This document shows positions 1 to 6,022 of a DNA stretch of 8,584 nucleotides, one piece after another (positions within the stretch are counted from its first letter, which is position 1; each line of letters begins with the position of its first letter). Source of the stretch: Gammaproteobacteria bacterium (GTDB lineage Bacteria > Pseudomonadota > Gammaproteobacteria > Thiohalospirales > Thiohalospiraceae); the NCBI GenBank assembly GCA_014762485.1, contig JABURU010000146.1:1-8584 (forward strand), read 5' to 3'. Made by a program: the position numbers and the translations under genes. Below the pieces are notes generated by a model. The model made no database searches. It saw nothing but the letters and a program-made list of their open reading frames with translations, and was not told the DNA's origin.

Positions 1-286
1 TAAGAGACAGGTATATAGGAATGTGAAATTTTTCCAGTCTGACCAGATCAGGGGCAATTTGAGTTAACAGATGTCGTTCATACAAACATTCATGTACCAG
101 TGAAAGCTGCATGGTCTCCAGATACCGTAATCCTCCATGAATTAATTTACTTGATTTTGATGAGCTACCACAGGCAAGGGCAGATTTTTCTAACAGTATC
201 GTTTTATAACCTGAAGCGGCTGCAGCTTGCGCAACACCGACACCATGTATACCACCACCTATGATCACGACATCATAATGCTCCAT
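1..286 (-). CDS. glpD: FAD-dependent glycerol-3-phosphate dehydrogenase (GlpD-type), N-terminal part, runs off the left edge
   Basis: Only the first 95 codons are in the window, and the frame stays open to base 1. GlpD-type enzymes oxidise sn-glycerol-3-phosphate to dihydroxyacetone phosphate at the inner membrane and pass electrons to quinone. Visible here are an N-terminal Rossmann dinucleotide fold with GGGIHG at residues 10-15, the acidic strand end E33 expected to bind the FAD ribose, and the family signature SSKLIHGGLRYLE at 45-57. The ATG (286-284) overlaps the TAA of the upstream phosphodiesterase by one base (TAATG), so translation is probably coupled. The ribosome site is weak, which fits coupling. 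The order kinase, phosphodiesterase, dehydrogenase supports a glycerol-3-phosphate role. Another FAD oxidoreductase of the DAO superfamily is possible, but the HGGLRYLE signature argues for GlpD. The symbol is by family; the substrate is untested. Confidence 0.85.
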   Translation of the reverse strand, partial: MEHYDVVIIGGGIHGVGVAQAAAASGYKTILLEKSALACGSSSKSSKLIHGGLRYLETMQLSLVHECLYERHLLTQIAPDLVRLEKFHIPIYLSL

Positions 287-1035
287 TAGCGACTCAACTC
301 GGGAAAATGTTGCAACATGCTACAAATATCATCACTCTCCACATACTTCACACCTAATTCAAACAGATTTTTTGCCACTGCAGGATCACATGTTTCATAC
401 ATGGCCCAGTCCCACGAGTCTGCAAAAAAATCATATTTATGCCCCTTGGTGTACTTATGATTGATGATCATACAATTCAGGTCATATTTCTCTGCTTTTT
501 CCAGATCGGCTTTATTCCAGCGATGAACAATCCAGCCAATTCTCATATTCGTTTTAGGTTTCGCCATCTCTCTTGCCAGTACGATCGATGGCAAACTATC
601 GGCGATTAATATGCATTGCTCCAGGACAGGTGACAATACTTGCATAACCTCTTGCACATATACATCCATACCATGTGCCTCTATGCTTTCATCTTTTAAT
701 TCAACAAATGCCTGAACCTGCTTCCATTCGCCCAGCTTATTCACTATTTGCTCCAGGGTTGGCAAATAAACATGCTGATATTGCTGGTTAAAACGTTTCG
801 ACTCTCCTACCGAGATACGGCTTATCTCTGCATATGTGTGTTGCGTGATATTATGATGACTACTTCCGGTTCTGGTTAATGTCACATCATGGCAAACTAG
901 CGGTACCCGATCCAGACTCATCTGCACATCAAACTCCACATAACGAGCACCACACTTCACCGCCTGTTGCATGGATTCCAGGGTATTCTCAGGGAACGTC
1001 TTATTCTGTCCTCGATGGGCGATCAATTCTGGCAT
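286..1035 (-). CDS. Cytosolic glycerophosphodiester phosphodiesterase (GDPD/UgpQ family)
   Basis: A 249-residue protein of the GDPD TIM-barrel family, which hydrolyses glycerophosphodiesters to sn-glycerol-3-phosphate and an alcohol. Visible motifs are HRG at 7-9 (catalytic His7), PENT at 15-18, E34 and D36 in VEFDV (metal ligands), the second catalytic His in HD at 49-50, and VELK at 111-114 with E112 and K114. There is no signal peptide or membrane segment, so a cytosolic UgpQ-like enzyme is likely, and the length is normal for the family. The frame extends upstream to a TTG at 1107, but ATG 1035 is preferred: it begins directly at the conserved strand before HRG and has GAGA about 6 bases upstream. 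It lies 17 bases after the end of the frameshift-corrected kinase tail and overlaps the dehydrogenase start by one base. In context it supplies glycerol-3-phosphate to that dehydrogenase. Confidence 0.9.
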   Translation of the reverse strand: MPELIAHRGQNKTFPENTLESMQQAVKCGARYVEFDVQMSLDRVPLVCHDVTLTRTGSSHHNITQHTYAEISRISVGESKRFNQQYQHVYLPTLEQIVNKLGEWKQVQAFVELKDESIEAHGMDVYVQEVMQVLSPVLEQCILIADSLPSIVLAREMAKPKTNMRIGWIVHRWNKADLEKAEKYDLNCMIINHKYTKGHKYDFFADSWDWAMYETCDPAVAKNLFELGVKYVESDDICSMLQHFPELSR

Positions 1036-1052
1036 GATATTCTCTACATGGT

Positions 1053-1199
1053 TTATTGAAAGTATAGACAACTTCCTCCTAGCTCCTGCCGCATAAACTG
1101 TAACCAATGTTTAAATTTTTCTGACATAATTCGGTTGTCGCGCGGTAAAAAGATTTTGTTTCTGGGAGTTGTCCACTTATTCTTTTCTATCGTGAGCAA
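1053..1199 (-). pseudogene. Displaced C-terminal tail of the FGGY kinase (in the -1 frame)
   Basis: Reading from base 1199 downward gives 48 codons without a stop, then TAA at 1055-1053. Joined after Ile434 of the kinase, the text continues as I-LLTIEKNKW, which matches the spacing of the GlpK segment GAAYLAGLAVGFW, with Trp443 on the GlpK Trp. It then shows FLP at 451-453 and KFKHW at 462-466, the F-x-P and aromatic-x-x-W pattern of the FGGY tail. Adding one T to the TTT at 1200-1198 (minus strand) restores a 482-residue kinase ending 17 bases before the phosphodiesterase ATG. Nothing resembles a canonical slippery heptamer, so a one-base deletion or a sequencing error is more likely than programmed frameshifting. 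Confidence 0.75.
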
Positions 1200-2500
1200 A
1201 TAGCCGCACCTTTGGCGGTGGCTTCTGTTTCTTCAGAACGTTGTATTTTCATCGTCGACAAGTCAGCCAGCTGCTGGCAAAGCGGATCGATATTTGCCAG
1301 TCCACCACTGATCACGATTTCTCTTGCCGGTGTGATCGCTTCTTGCATCGCTAACAGATTTAGCCAGATGAGAAAGATAATACTCTCTATTATCGCGGAA
1401 GCCTGTTGAGGTAAGTCTGCTTCATACTCAAATCTGGAGTGAGCATGCGCACACCAAACCGGCGAGCCTAAACCGGACACAGCATTGGCAAATGCCGGTG
1501 CTGGCAGTTGCCCATCCAGCCACTCTGTCAGATTTTCCGTTATATCTCTGGCATCCAGTTGGTGCTCCTGCGCTAACCACTCTATCGCACTCGCGGCACC
1601 ATTAACGGTTCCTTCCAGACTTAGATAACTTGTTTCATTAACACTTGCCTGGATGGCAGTTAATAACCTGGGGTGAGATATGGGCCTTTCGGTAGCACGT
1701 TGTATAAAAGCCCCTGTGCCGAGGGTAATATAGTTCACTTCACTTTGCGGCCAGCCATTGGCAAACGCCGCAGCCGACAGGTCACCTATCACTAACTGTA
1801 GTGGCACACTGTATTGCTTAATTTGCAGATCCCCAAAGCCGTGATCTGAAGCAACACACTCGGGTAATAACTCGCGCCGGATGCCAAACCAGTGACATAG
1901 CGTATTATCCCAGCCCTGGGTATGAATATTCCATAGTAAGGTACGCGAAGCATTGGAAGGATCCGCCAGTGGAGTCCCCCCGGTTAAACGACTGGCGAGA
2001 AAGCTAGCCATCGGACCAATATATAAATCGCCCTGTTGTTCAGCCTGTTTGACGGCGGGAATATGCTCCAGACACCAGGTCATTTTGCTAGCCCCATAAT
2101 GAGCATTTGCAAATAAACCGGTTTTGCGATGCACTGCCTGCTTGTCTATCCCCTGCAGCTTCTCTTCTGCTCGTCGATCCTGCCAACTTAGTATGGGAGA
2201 CAGGGCGGCACCATCACTGCGACGCCAGCACACCATATTGGAGCGCTGTGTCGCCAACGCGGCCGAGCGAATGTGTTCTACTTCGCTACCGAGCTGTTGT
2301 GCGACATCTTCCATTGCCAACTTGAGGCTACTAACCACCTCGTCTGCATCCAATTCGACACAATCATCGTATCTATTGGTATAGATAGACTGTGATGATT
2401 CAGCAATGGCTTCGCCCAATGTGTTAAAGACCATGGCGCGGCTGGCGTGTCCACCCTGGTCCAGTACCAGGTAAAAAGGAGAACCGTTGCTATTGCTCAT
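1187..2500 (-). CDS. FGGY-family kinase, glycerol-kinase-like, truncated at the C-terminus by a frameshift
   Basis: The 437 residues read in this frame align by eye with glycerol kinase GlpK: phosphate loop LDQGGHASRA (13-22), QRSN (85-88), WQDRR (106-110), NASRT (183-187), catalytic Asp240 in GDLSAA, LGTGAF (260-265), LEGTVNGA, GLGSPVW, and a C-terminal SGG adenine-site motif. FGGY kinases transfer phosphate from ATP to a polyol or sugar in the cytosol. The frame stops straight after TAKGAAICSR, some 45-60 residues short of the family length. The missing tail is found intact in the -1 frame (1199-1053), so the gene is probably frameshifted near 1196-1204 and its full form would have about 482 residues. 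The GlpK glycerol-binding Glu (E84) is Ser87 here and Tyr135 is His134, so glycerol is not certain as substrate. ATG 2500 has only a weak CAGG ribosome site. It is the first gene of a run with the phosphodiesterase and GlpD. Confidence 0.85.
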   Translation of the reverse strand: MSNSNGSPFYLVLDQGGHASRAMVFNTLGEAIAESSQSIYTNRYDDCVELDADEVVSSLKLAMEDVAQQLGSEVEHIRSAALATQRSNMVCWRRSDGAALSPILSWQDRRAEEKLQGIDKQAVHRKTGLFANAHYGASKMTWCLEHIPAVKQAEQQGDLYIGPMASFLASRLTGGTPLADPSNASRTLLWNIHTQGWDNTLCHWFGIRRELLPECVASDHGFGDLQIKQYSVPLQLVIGDLSAAAFANGWPQSEVNYITLGTGAFIQRATERPISHPRLLTAIQASVNETSYLSLEGTVNGAASAIEWLAQEHQLDARDITENLTEWLDGQLPAPAFANAVSGLGSPVWCAHAHSRFEYEADLPQQASAIIESIIFLIWLNLLAMQEAITPAREIVISGGLANIDPLCQQLADLSTMKIQRSEETEATAKGAAICSR

Positions 2501-2537
2501 CGTTACAGCCTGTCATATTTTGTTTATTATCATGACA

Positions 2538-2566
2538 AGTATAGACATATTCGATGTATGTCATAA
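2538..2566 (-). promoter_or_regulatory. Candidate sigma-70 promoter of the kinase operon
   Basis: On the minus strand, TATACT (2543-2538) is a good -10 box. A weaker -35, TTATGA (2566-2561), lies 17 bases upstream. The predicted start near 2531 leaves a leader of about 30 bases before the kinase ATG. Found by eye; the -35 matches only half of the consensus. Confidence 0.4.
2544..2562. promoter_or_regulatory. Inverted repeat GACATA-N7-TATGTC in the divergent promoter region
   Basis: The six-base arms at 2544-2549 and 2557-2562 are perfect inverted copies around a 7-base spacer. They fill the -35/-10 spacer of the proposed kinase promoter. Related TGTCAT/ATGACA hexamers occur at 2511-2516, 2532-2537 and 2559-2564. 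This is the layout of an operator, perhaps serving both divergent genes. The binding protein is unknown, and short AT-rich arms can arise by chance. Confidence 0.35.
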
Positions 2567-2578
2567 GTAGGTGAAAAA

Positions 2579-3064
2579 ATGAAAATAAAAGCACTCGGTA
2601 TAATAGGTTTGCTTGCCATCTCTGCGGTCCTGATTGCCCCTTCTTTTGCCAGTGATAAAGAAGAGGTCGCCGCCATATTAAAACTTGACGCCGCACCGGA
2701 AGGTGTCGTGTTTGAAATTATCGCGCGTTCAGATGGATTAAGCTGGGCAATTCCACGTATCAGCCAGCATAGTGAAGCATTGCGTGAAAAGTTTCCCGGC
2801 CTGCCCATTGCCGTCGTAAGTCATGGTAATGAGCAATTTGCTCTGCAAACAAAATTCCAGCAGCGTAATGCCAAGGTACATAAGCAGGTACAAAGCCTGA
2901 CACAGTCCGATATTCCATTACATGTCTGTGGTACCTTTGCGGGATGGAGGGGTGTCAGCGAAGAAGAGTTTCCGGACTATGTTGATGTAGCGGCCGAAGG
3001 CCCGGCACAGGTCCGGGCCTATGAAGAGCTGGGCTACATACTGGTTGTGCTGGACGAGCCTTAA
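2579..3064 (+). CDS. Exported DsrE-like protein with a single cysteine
   Basis: A 161-residue protein starting at an ATG with AGGTGA about 5 bases upstream. Residues 1-24 form a signal peptide: Lys2 and Lys4, a hydrophobic core, and an Ala-x-Ala-like cleavage site SFA|SD. The mature part reads like the small alpha/beta DsrE/DsrF fold (COG1416 type): strand VVFEIIAR (43-50), strand PIAVVSHGNEQF (76-87), helix, strand IPLHVCGTF (112-120) with the only cysteine, C117, at the usual DsrE position, then GYILVVL near the end. DsrE-family proteins take part in persulfide relay or sulfur-linked chemistry, but exported solo members have no firm function. It is divergent from the kinase operon and its stop lies 4 bases from the converging lipoprotein stop. 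It appears monocistronic. The family call is from pattern only; role unknown. Confidence 0.75.
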   Translation: MKIKALGIIGLLAISAVLIAPSFASDKEEVAAILKLDAAPEGVVFEIIARSDGLSWAIPRISQHSEALREKFPGLPIAVVSHGNEQFALQTKFQQRNAKVHKQVQSLTQSDIPLHVCGTFAGWRGVSEEEFPDYVDVAAEGPAQVRAYEELGYILVVLDEP

Positions 3065-3068
3065 TTTA

Positions 3069-4058
3069 CTACTCGGCAAAGCCTAGCAAGGTATTACGTA
3101 ACTCATTCTGCAATACATTGACGGCCTTATCCATCGCCCGCCTGCTAGCGGTGGCCTTTTCAGTTGCGGATACCTGGATAGGCCAGCGCTGACTACCTCG
3201 CACCTGCCCCTGAGGAGTGGTTAACAAGATTTCCATGCGACCATTGATCCAGTACCAGCCTTCGCGTCGAGATACTTTACCCAGTTCCAGCCTGGCCGAG
3301 AGGATAAAATCTGCACGCTGCCCCGGTTTGACCTGAAAGCCGGACTTACCCAGTACTCCATCAACCCGCTGTTTAAAGCCGGCAGGCTGGTCAGCCACAT
3401 TAACCTGTAGTTTCACCTGCTCCATTTGTTGCCGGAAGTCGGTACTTAACTGCGCCAGGTTCCAACGTGGCTTAACACCTCGGCCACTACTATCGACTAC
3501 CTGTAGACTACGTTGAATACCTGCACGCTGCATTTGCAAGGTAAAAGCGGCCTGGGCATGTGATAGTTTAGCCAGCTTATCATTCACTGTTCGTGCGCTG
3601 TTTATATGCACACGGGTAGACTGATCCAGTTGCTCCAGTTGCTGGCGCAATGCATTCGTCGTGCGCCCTCGGTGTAATACTGCCATGGCATAAAACTGCC
3701 CCTGCTTCTTGTCATGCCAGGTATCCACTATCTCGACGCCATGTAATACCTTTTGGGTGCGAGCACTGGTATCTCGGGCAATGCGTTGCGTCAATTTTTC
3801 ACCGGAAGCATCTGAGATGAATGTCAGGTTATCACGGCTTTGTTCTTCGATGGCCACTTCAAAGACCTTGGCCACTTCAGCGCGTGCGCGATCGCGCGCG
3901 CCTTCAAGGTTATAAGCCTGTGCGGTGCCAATAATATACAATCGACTGGAATATTTCTTACTACTACCATCCAGCCAGTCTGGACCCTGGCGTGTATTTG
4001 TCCCACCACAGCCTGATACCAGGGCAACGATCAGCAATAACGGCCACACTTGTCTCAT
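3069..4058 (-). CDS. LPP20-type outer-membrane lipoprotein with an added C-terminal domain
   Basis: A 329-residue lipoprotein. The chosen ATG (4058) gives a textbook signal: MRQVWPLLLIVALVSGC, lipidated Cys17, then Gly at +2, which favours outer-membrane sorting by Lol. GAGGAAG lies 7-9 bases upstream, inside the end of the preceding gene, and only 2 bases separate that gene's TAA from this ATG. An upstream ATG at 4094 would bury the signal and is not favoured. Residues about 24-145 resemble the LPP20 domain of the first operon gene (PDW, IGTA, ARAEVAK, LHGVEIVDTW, FYAMAVL). A helical linker (about 136-170) follows, then a C-terminal domain (about 195-329) with strands such as ADFILSARLELG and WYWINGRMEILL and a final helix, loosely like the LpoB end. 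It is last in the four-lipoprotein operon. Function unknown. Confidence 0.8.
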   Translation of the reverse strand: MRQVWPLLLIVALVSGCGGTNTRQGPDWLDGSSKKYSSRLYIIGTAQAYNLEGARDRARAEVAKVFEVAIEEQSRDNLTFISDASGEKLTQRIARDTSARTQKVLHGVEIVDTWHDKKQGQFYAMAVLHRGRTTNALRQQLEQLDQSTRVHINSARTVNDKLAKLSHAQAAFTLQMQRAGIQRSLQVVDSSGRGVKPRWNLAQLSTDFRQQMEQVKLQVNVADQPAGFKQRVDGVLGKSGFQVKPGQRADFILSARLELGKVSRREGWYWINGRMEILLTTPQGQVRGSQRWPIQVSATEKATASRRAMDKAVNVLQNELRNTLLGFAE

Positions 4059-4060
4059 GC

Positions 4061-5374
4061 TTATCTTCCTCTTTGTGATGCAGGTGATACCCAATGGTAA
4101 AATAGGTAGTGATTTCTCCCGGCCCGAATGGGGATACGAGAATACAACTTGCTATCAACCACCCCGCCACTTCGTCCTAGAAACTGTAGTCGCACATCAT
4201 GCTCACCGGCGGGTAACGATATGCTGGCCAGGTACATCTCACTGGGCAATGTCACCCAGCTACGGGTATCGGCCCGCTCGGTAGCCACCGTGGCAATATT
4301 TAAAGCCAGTCCCAGCAGTGGGTGGTTGTCACGATCACGCTTCGTACCTTTTACCATCGCATTCTTGGCAACGGCTCGTGCCAGGGCCCGGGCCTTTATT
4401 GCCGGTAACTGCTCCTTCAGAGTCTGATGGGCGATGGCATCAATATCATCTACCAGATCTCCCTGACTTTGTTTATTCCCCACCTGCAAACGGAGACCAC
4501 CGAGTAATACTCTTCGAGAGCGATATGCCGGTAAAGCAATACGATGCATACGCCCGGTACGGTAATCATTAACATGGATGGCCTGTTCAATCTTGATCGG
4601 TGCCAGTCCATTACCCATGATGACCACCATGTTGCCCTTCTGGCGGTATTCACGCACTGAATCATATTGCGTGATACCAAACTGTTCCTGATATTGCTTA
4701 TTTTCATTGCCCAGGCCCATATGCTGACTCATGCGTAACAGGGCGACCTTTAAATGCTGGGGCACGGAGACAGAGAATGACTGGCGCTGGCTGGTATATA
4801 CCTTATAGGCTTTACGATATGAGACCATCGCATCATTATAATCTCCCAACTCTTCGTAAATAATTCCGGCCAGGTAACGACCAAACGCATCCTCCATATA
4901 AGAGGATTCCTGATTAGCATAGATTTCTCGCAGGCGTATATCCATCTGCAAAATTTCTACACGCGCGCTATCCCTTTCATTCAGTTCCAGGTAATTAAGT
5001 GCCTTCATCATATGCACCATCACCTGTTCATACGGATCTCCAATATAGCTACGAGTACCATCGTTGATTAATAGGCTGCCCGCTGTCTCACTGACGCTAG
5101 TTGCAAACAATTTACGCATCATGATTTTAGCTTCTTCCAGAGAAGCATTACTGGACTGATATTGACCTATCATGCGCTGTAGCATGCCACGGTTAAGCAG
5201 ATACAAAACTCGGTCGCGTTCAGCGCCGGGCTTTTTATCCAGGACTTTTAGTGCCTGGGCAGGTCGACCTTGCACCAGGTGTTTTTCAACCGCGCGGAAC
5301 TCACTGCTAAACGTAGCGCATCCCTGCACCAGTAAAACCAGCGACAGGGATGTTATCTTTATTATTTTTTTCAT
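4061..5374 (-). CDS. COG3014-family TPR-like lipoprotein
   Basis: A 437-residue lipoprotein with signal MKKIIKITSLSLVLLVQGC; Cys19 is the lipidation site and Ala20 at +2 predicts the outer membrane. Residues about 24-225 are helical and TPR-like, clearest at 112-150 (DPYEQVMVHMMKALNYLEL) and 161-193 (DAFGRYLAGIIYEELGDYNDA and on). The C-terminal half (about 245-430) is mixed beta with the conserved-looking blocks GNGLAPIKIE (254-263), IALPAY (279-284), an Arg/Ala helix near 321-337, and TRSWVTLPSEMYLA (370-383) followed by LPAGEH. These match my memory of COG3014, a family without assigned function that often accompanies LpoB and LPP20 genes. It starts 31 bases after the LpoB-like stop, behind an inverted repeat, and ends 2 bases before the next lipoprotein. 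TPR-like helices suggest a scaffold; that is inference. Confidence 0.85.
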   Translation of the reverse strand: MKKIIKITSLSLVLLVQGCATFSSEFRAVEKHLVQGRPAQALKVLDKKPGAERDRVLYLLNRGMLQRMIGQYQSSNASLEEAKIMMRKLFATSVSETAGSLLINDGTRSYIGDPYEQVMVHMMKALNYLELNERDSARVEILQMDIRLREIYANQESSYMEDAFGRYLAGIIYEELGDYNDAMVSYRKAYKVYTSQRQSFSVSVPQHLKVALLRMSQHMGLGNENKQYQEQFGITQYDSVREYRQKGNMVVIMGNGLAPIKIEQAIHVNDYRTGRMHRIALPAYRSRRVLLGGLRLQVGNKQSQGDLVDDIDAIAHQTLKEQLPAIKARALARAVAKNAMVKGTKRDRDNHPLLGLALNIATVATERADTRSWVTLPSEMYLASISLPAGEHDVRLQFLGRSGGVVDSKLYSRIPIRAGRNHYLFYHWVSPASQRGR

Positions 5375-5383
5375 GATTCATCC

Positions 5384-5406
5384 ATAAATGAACAGTGTTC
5401 ATTTAT
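5384..5406. repeat. Perfect 11-bp inverted repeat between two lipoprotein genes
   Basis: ATAAATGAACA (5384-5394), one base G, then TGTTCATTTAT (5396-5406). As RNA it folds as a 10-bp stem with a 3-base loop. It lies between the LpoB-like stop (its TAA ends at 5406) and the ribosome site of the COG3014 gene (GGATGA, about 5383-5378). No U-run follows on the minus strand, so it is not a normal terminator. It could be an intercistronic mRNA processing or translation-control hairpin, or a protein operator. Confidence 0.6.
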
Positions 5407-6011
5407 TAATAACGAACGCGACCTTCCTTGATAAATTTCTTAATTTTTTTCTGACCAACCCAGACCTTACGGTTGTCTTTTAAGCTAATCATGGTTAAAT
5501 CGACCTGGTAATATCGAACCTGGCTTCGACCATCCGTATCGATAATGGTATTGATAGTGCCTTTCAGCATGTAATCAGCACCTAACTCCTGGCCCATTGC
5601 ACTGCGAGTGTCCGCCCGGGCATGTACATCCTGATCCTTACGCTCTTCACGAATCTCCTCGCGCTCATTGCGAGAGGCAACGAACTCAACCATGCCGGAG
5701 TTGATCAGGGAACGCTCCATATCACCAATAAAAGTATTTACATTGATATGCTCGTGCGACAGGTTACGTACAGTGCCAACAATGACAGCGGGAATACGTC
5801 GGTTGGTGCGCTCAAAGCGGCTATACCATGGACGCGCCAGGGCATCCTTAATCATCTCTTCAGACACCAGGCGTGAATCTGTGTCGTTCCACATACCACT
5901 CAGATCACGTGTCTCGTCAGGCTTAATGCGTGACACATTGGGGCCACCACAACCAGCGAGTATGGAGCCTGTTACCACAACTGTAACTAAAACCTTTATC
6001 CAGCGATTCAT
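5406..6011 (-). CDS. LpoB-family lipoprotein (penicillin-binding protein activator-like)
   Basis: A 201-residue lipoprotein. The signal ends in the lipobox LAGC (Cys21) with Gly at +2, predicting the outer membrane. AAGGAGA sits 5-6 bases before the ATG, a very strong ribosome site. The body matches the LpoB family from about residue 35: DLSGMWNDTDSRLVSEEMI (36-54), PWYSRF (61-66), RIPAVIVGTVRNLSHEHIN (72-90), GADYMLKGTI (144-153), RYYQVDLTMISL (166-177) and KVWVGQKKIKKF (182-193). In Escherichia coli, LpoB stimulates the peptidoglycan synthase PBP1b. Unlike that protein, no long Pro-rich linker is seen between the lipid anchor and the folded domain. It lies 11 bases after the LPP20 gene and 31 before the COG3014 gene. 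The family is secure; activation of PBP1b is not. Confidence 0.9.
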   Translation of the reverse strand: MNRWIKVLVTVVVTGSILAGCGGPNVSRIKPDETRDLSGMWNDTDSRLVSEEMIKDALARPWYSRFERTNRRIPAVIVGTVRNLSHEHINVNTFIGDMERSLINSGMVEFVASRNEREEIREERKDQDVHARADTRSAMGQELGADYMLKGTINTIIDTDGRSQVRYYQVDLTMISLKDNRKVWVGQKKIKKFIKEGRVRY

Positions 6012-6022
6012 TGTTATCTCCT

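Noticed and set aside
1036..1107. 24-residue upstream extension of the phosphodiesterase to a TTG
   Set aside because: It overlaps the out-of-frame kinase tail, has no family similarity, and ATG 1035 starts at the conserved strand with a usable ribosome site.
1196..1204. Programmed -1 ribosomal frameshift site in the kinase
   Set aside because: The local text GCTATTTGC does not fit an X-XXY-YYZ slippery heptamer and only three Ts are present; a simple indel or sequencing error is preferred.
2107..2384. Open frames on the plus strand inside the kinase gene
   Set aside because: Low-complexity Ser/Ala/Arg/Cys text typical of the opposite strand of a real gene.
2998..3020. GC-rich 8-bp stem (AGGCCCGG with CCGGGCCT) as a terminator
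   Set aside because: It lies inside the DsrE-like coding region and has no U-run on either strand.
3886..3897. 12-bp palindrome GCGCGATCGCGC
   Set aside because: It is explained by the Arg/Ala-rich coding text ARDRARAE of the lipoprotein on the minus strand; single copy.
4059..4094. Upstream ATG for the last lipoprotein
   Set aside because: It would add 12 residues before a perfect lipoprotein signal peptide and overlap the upstream gene; ATG 4058 has its own ribosome site.
5371..5385. Four-codon upstream ORF (MDES) whose TGA overlaps the COG3014 start
   Set aside because: No ribosome site of its own and too short to separate from chance.
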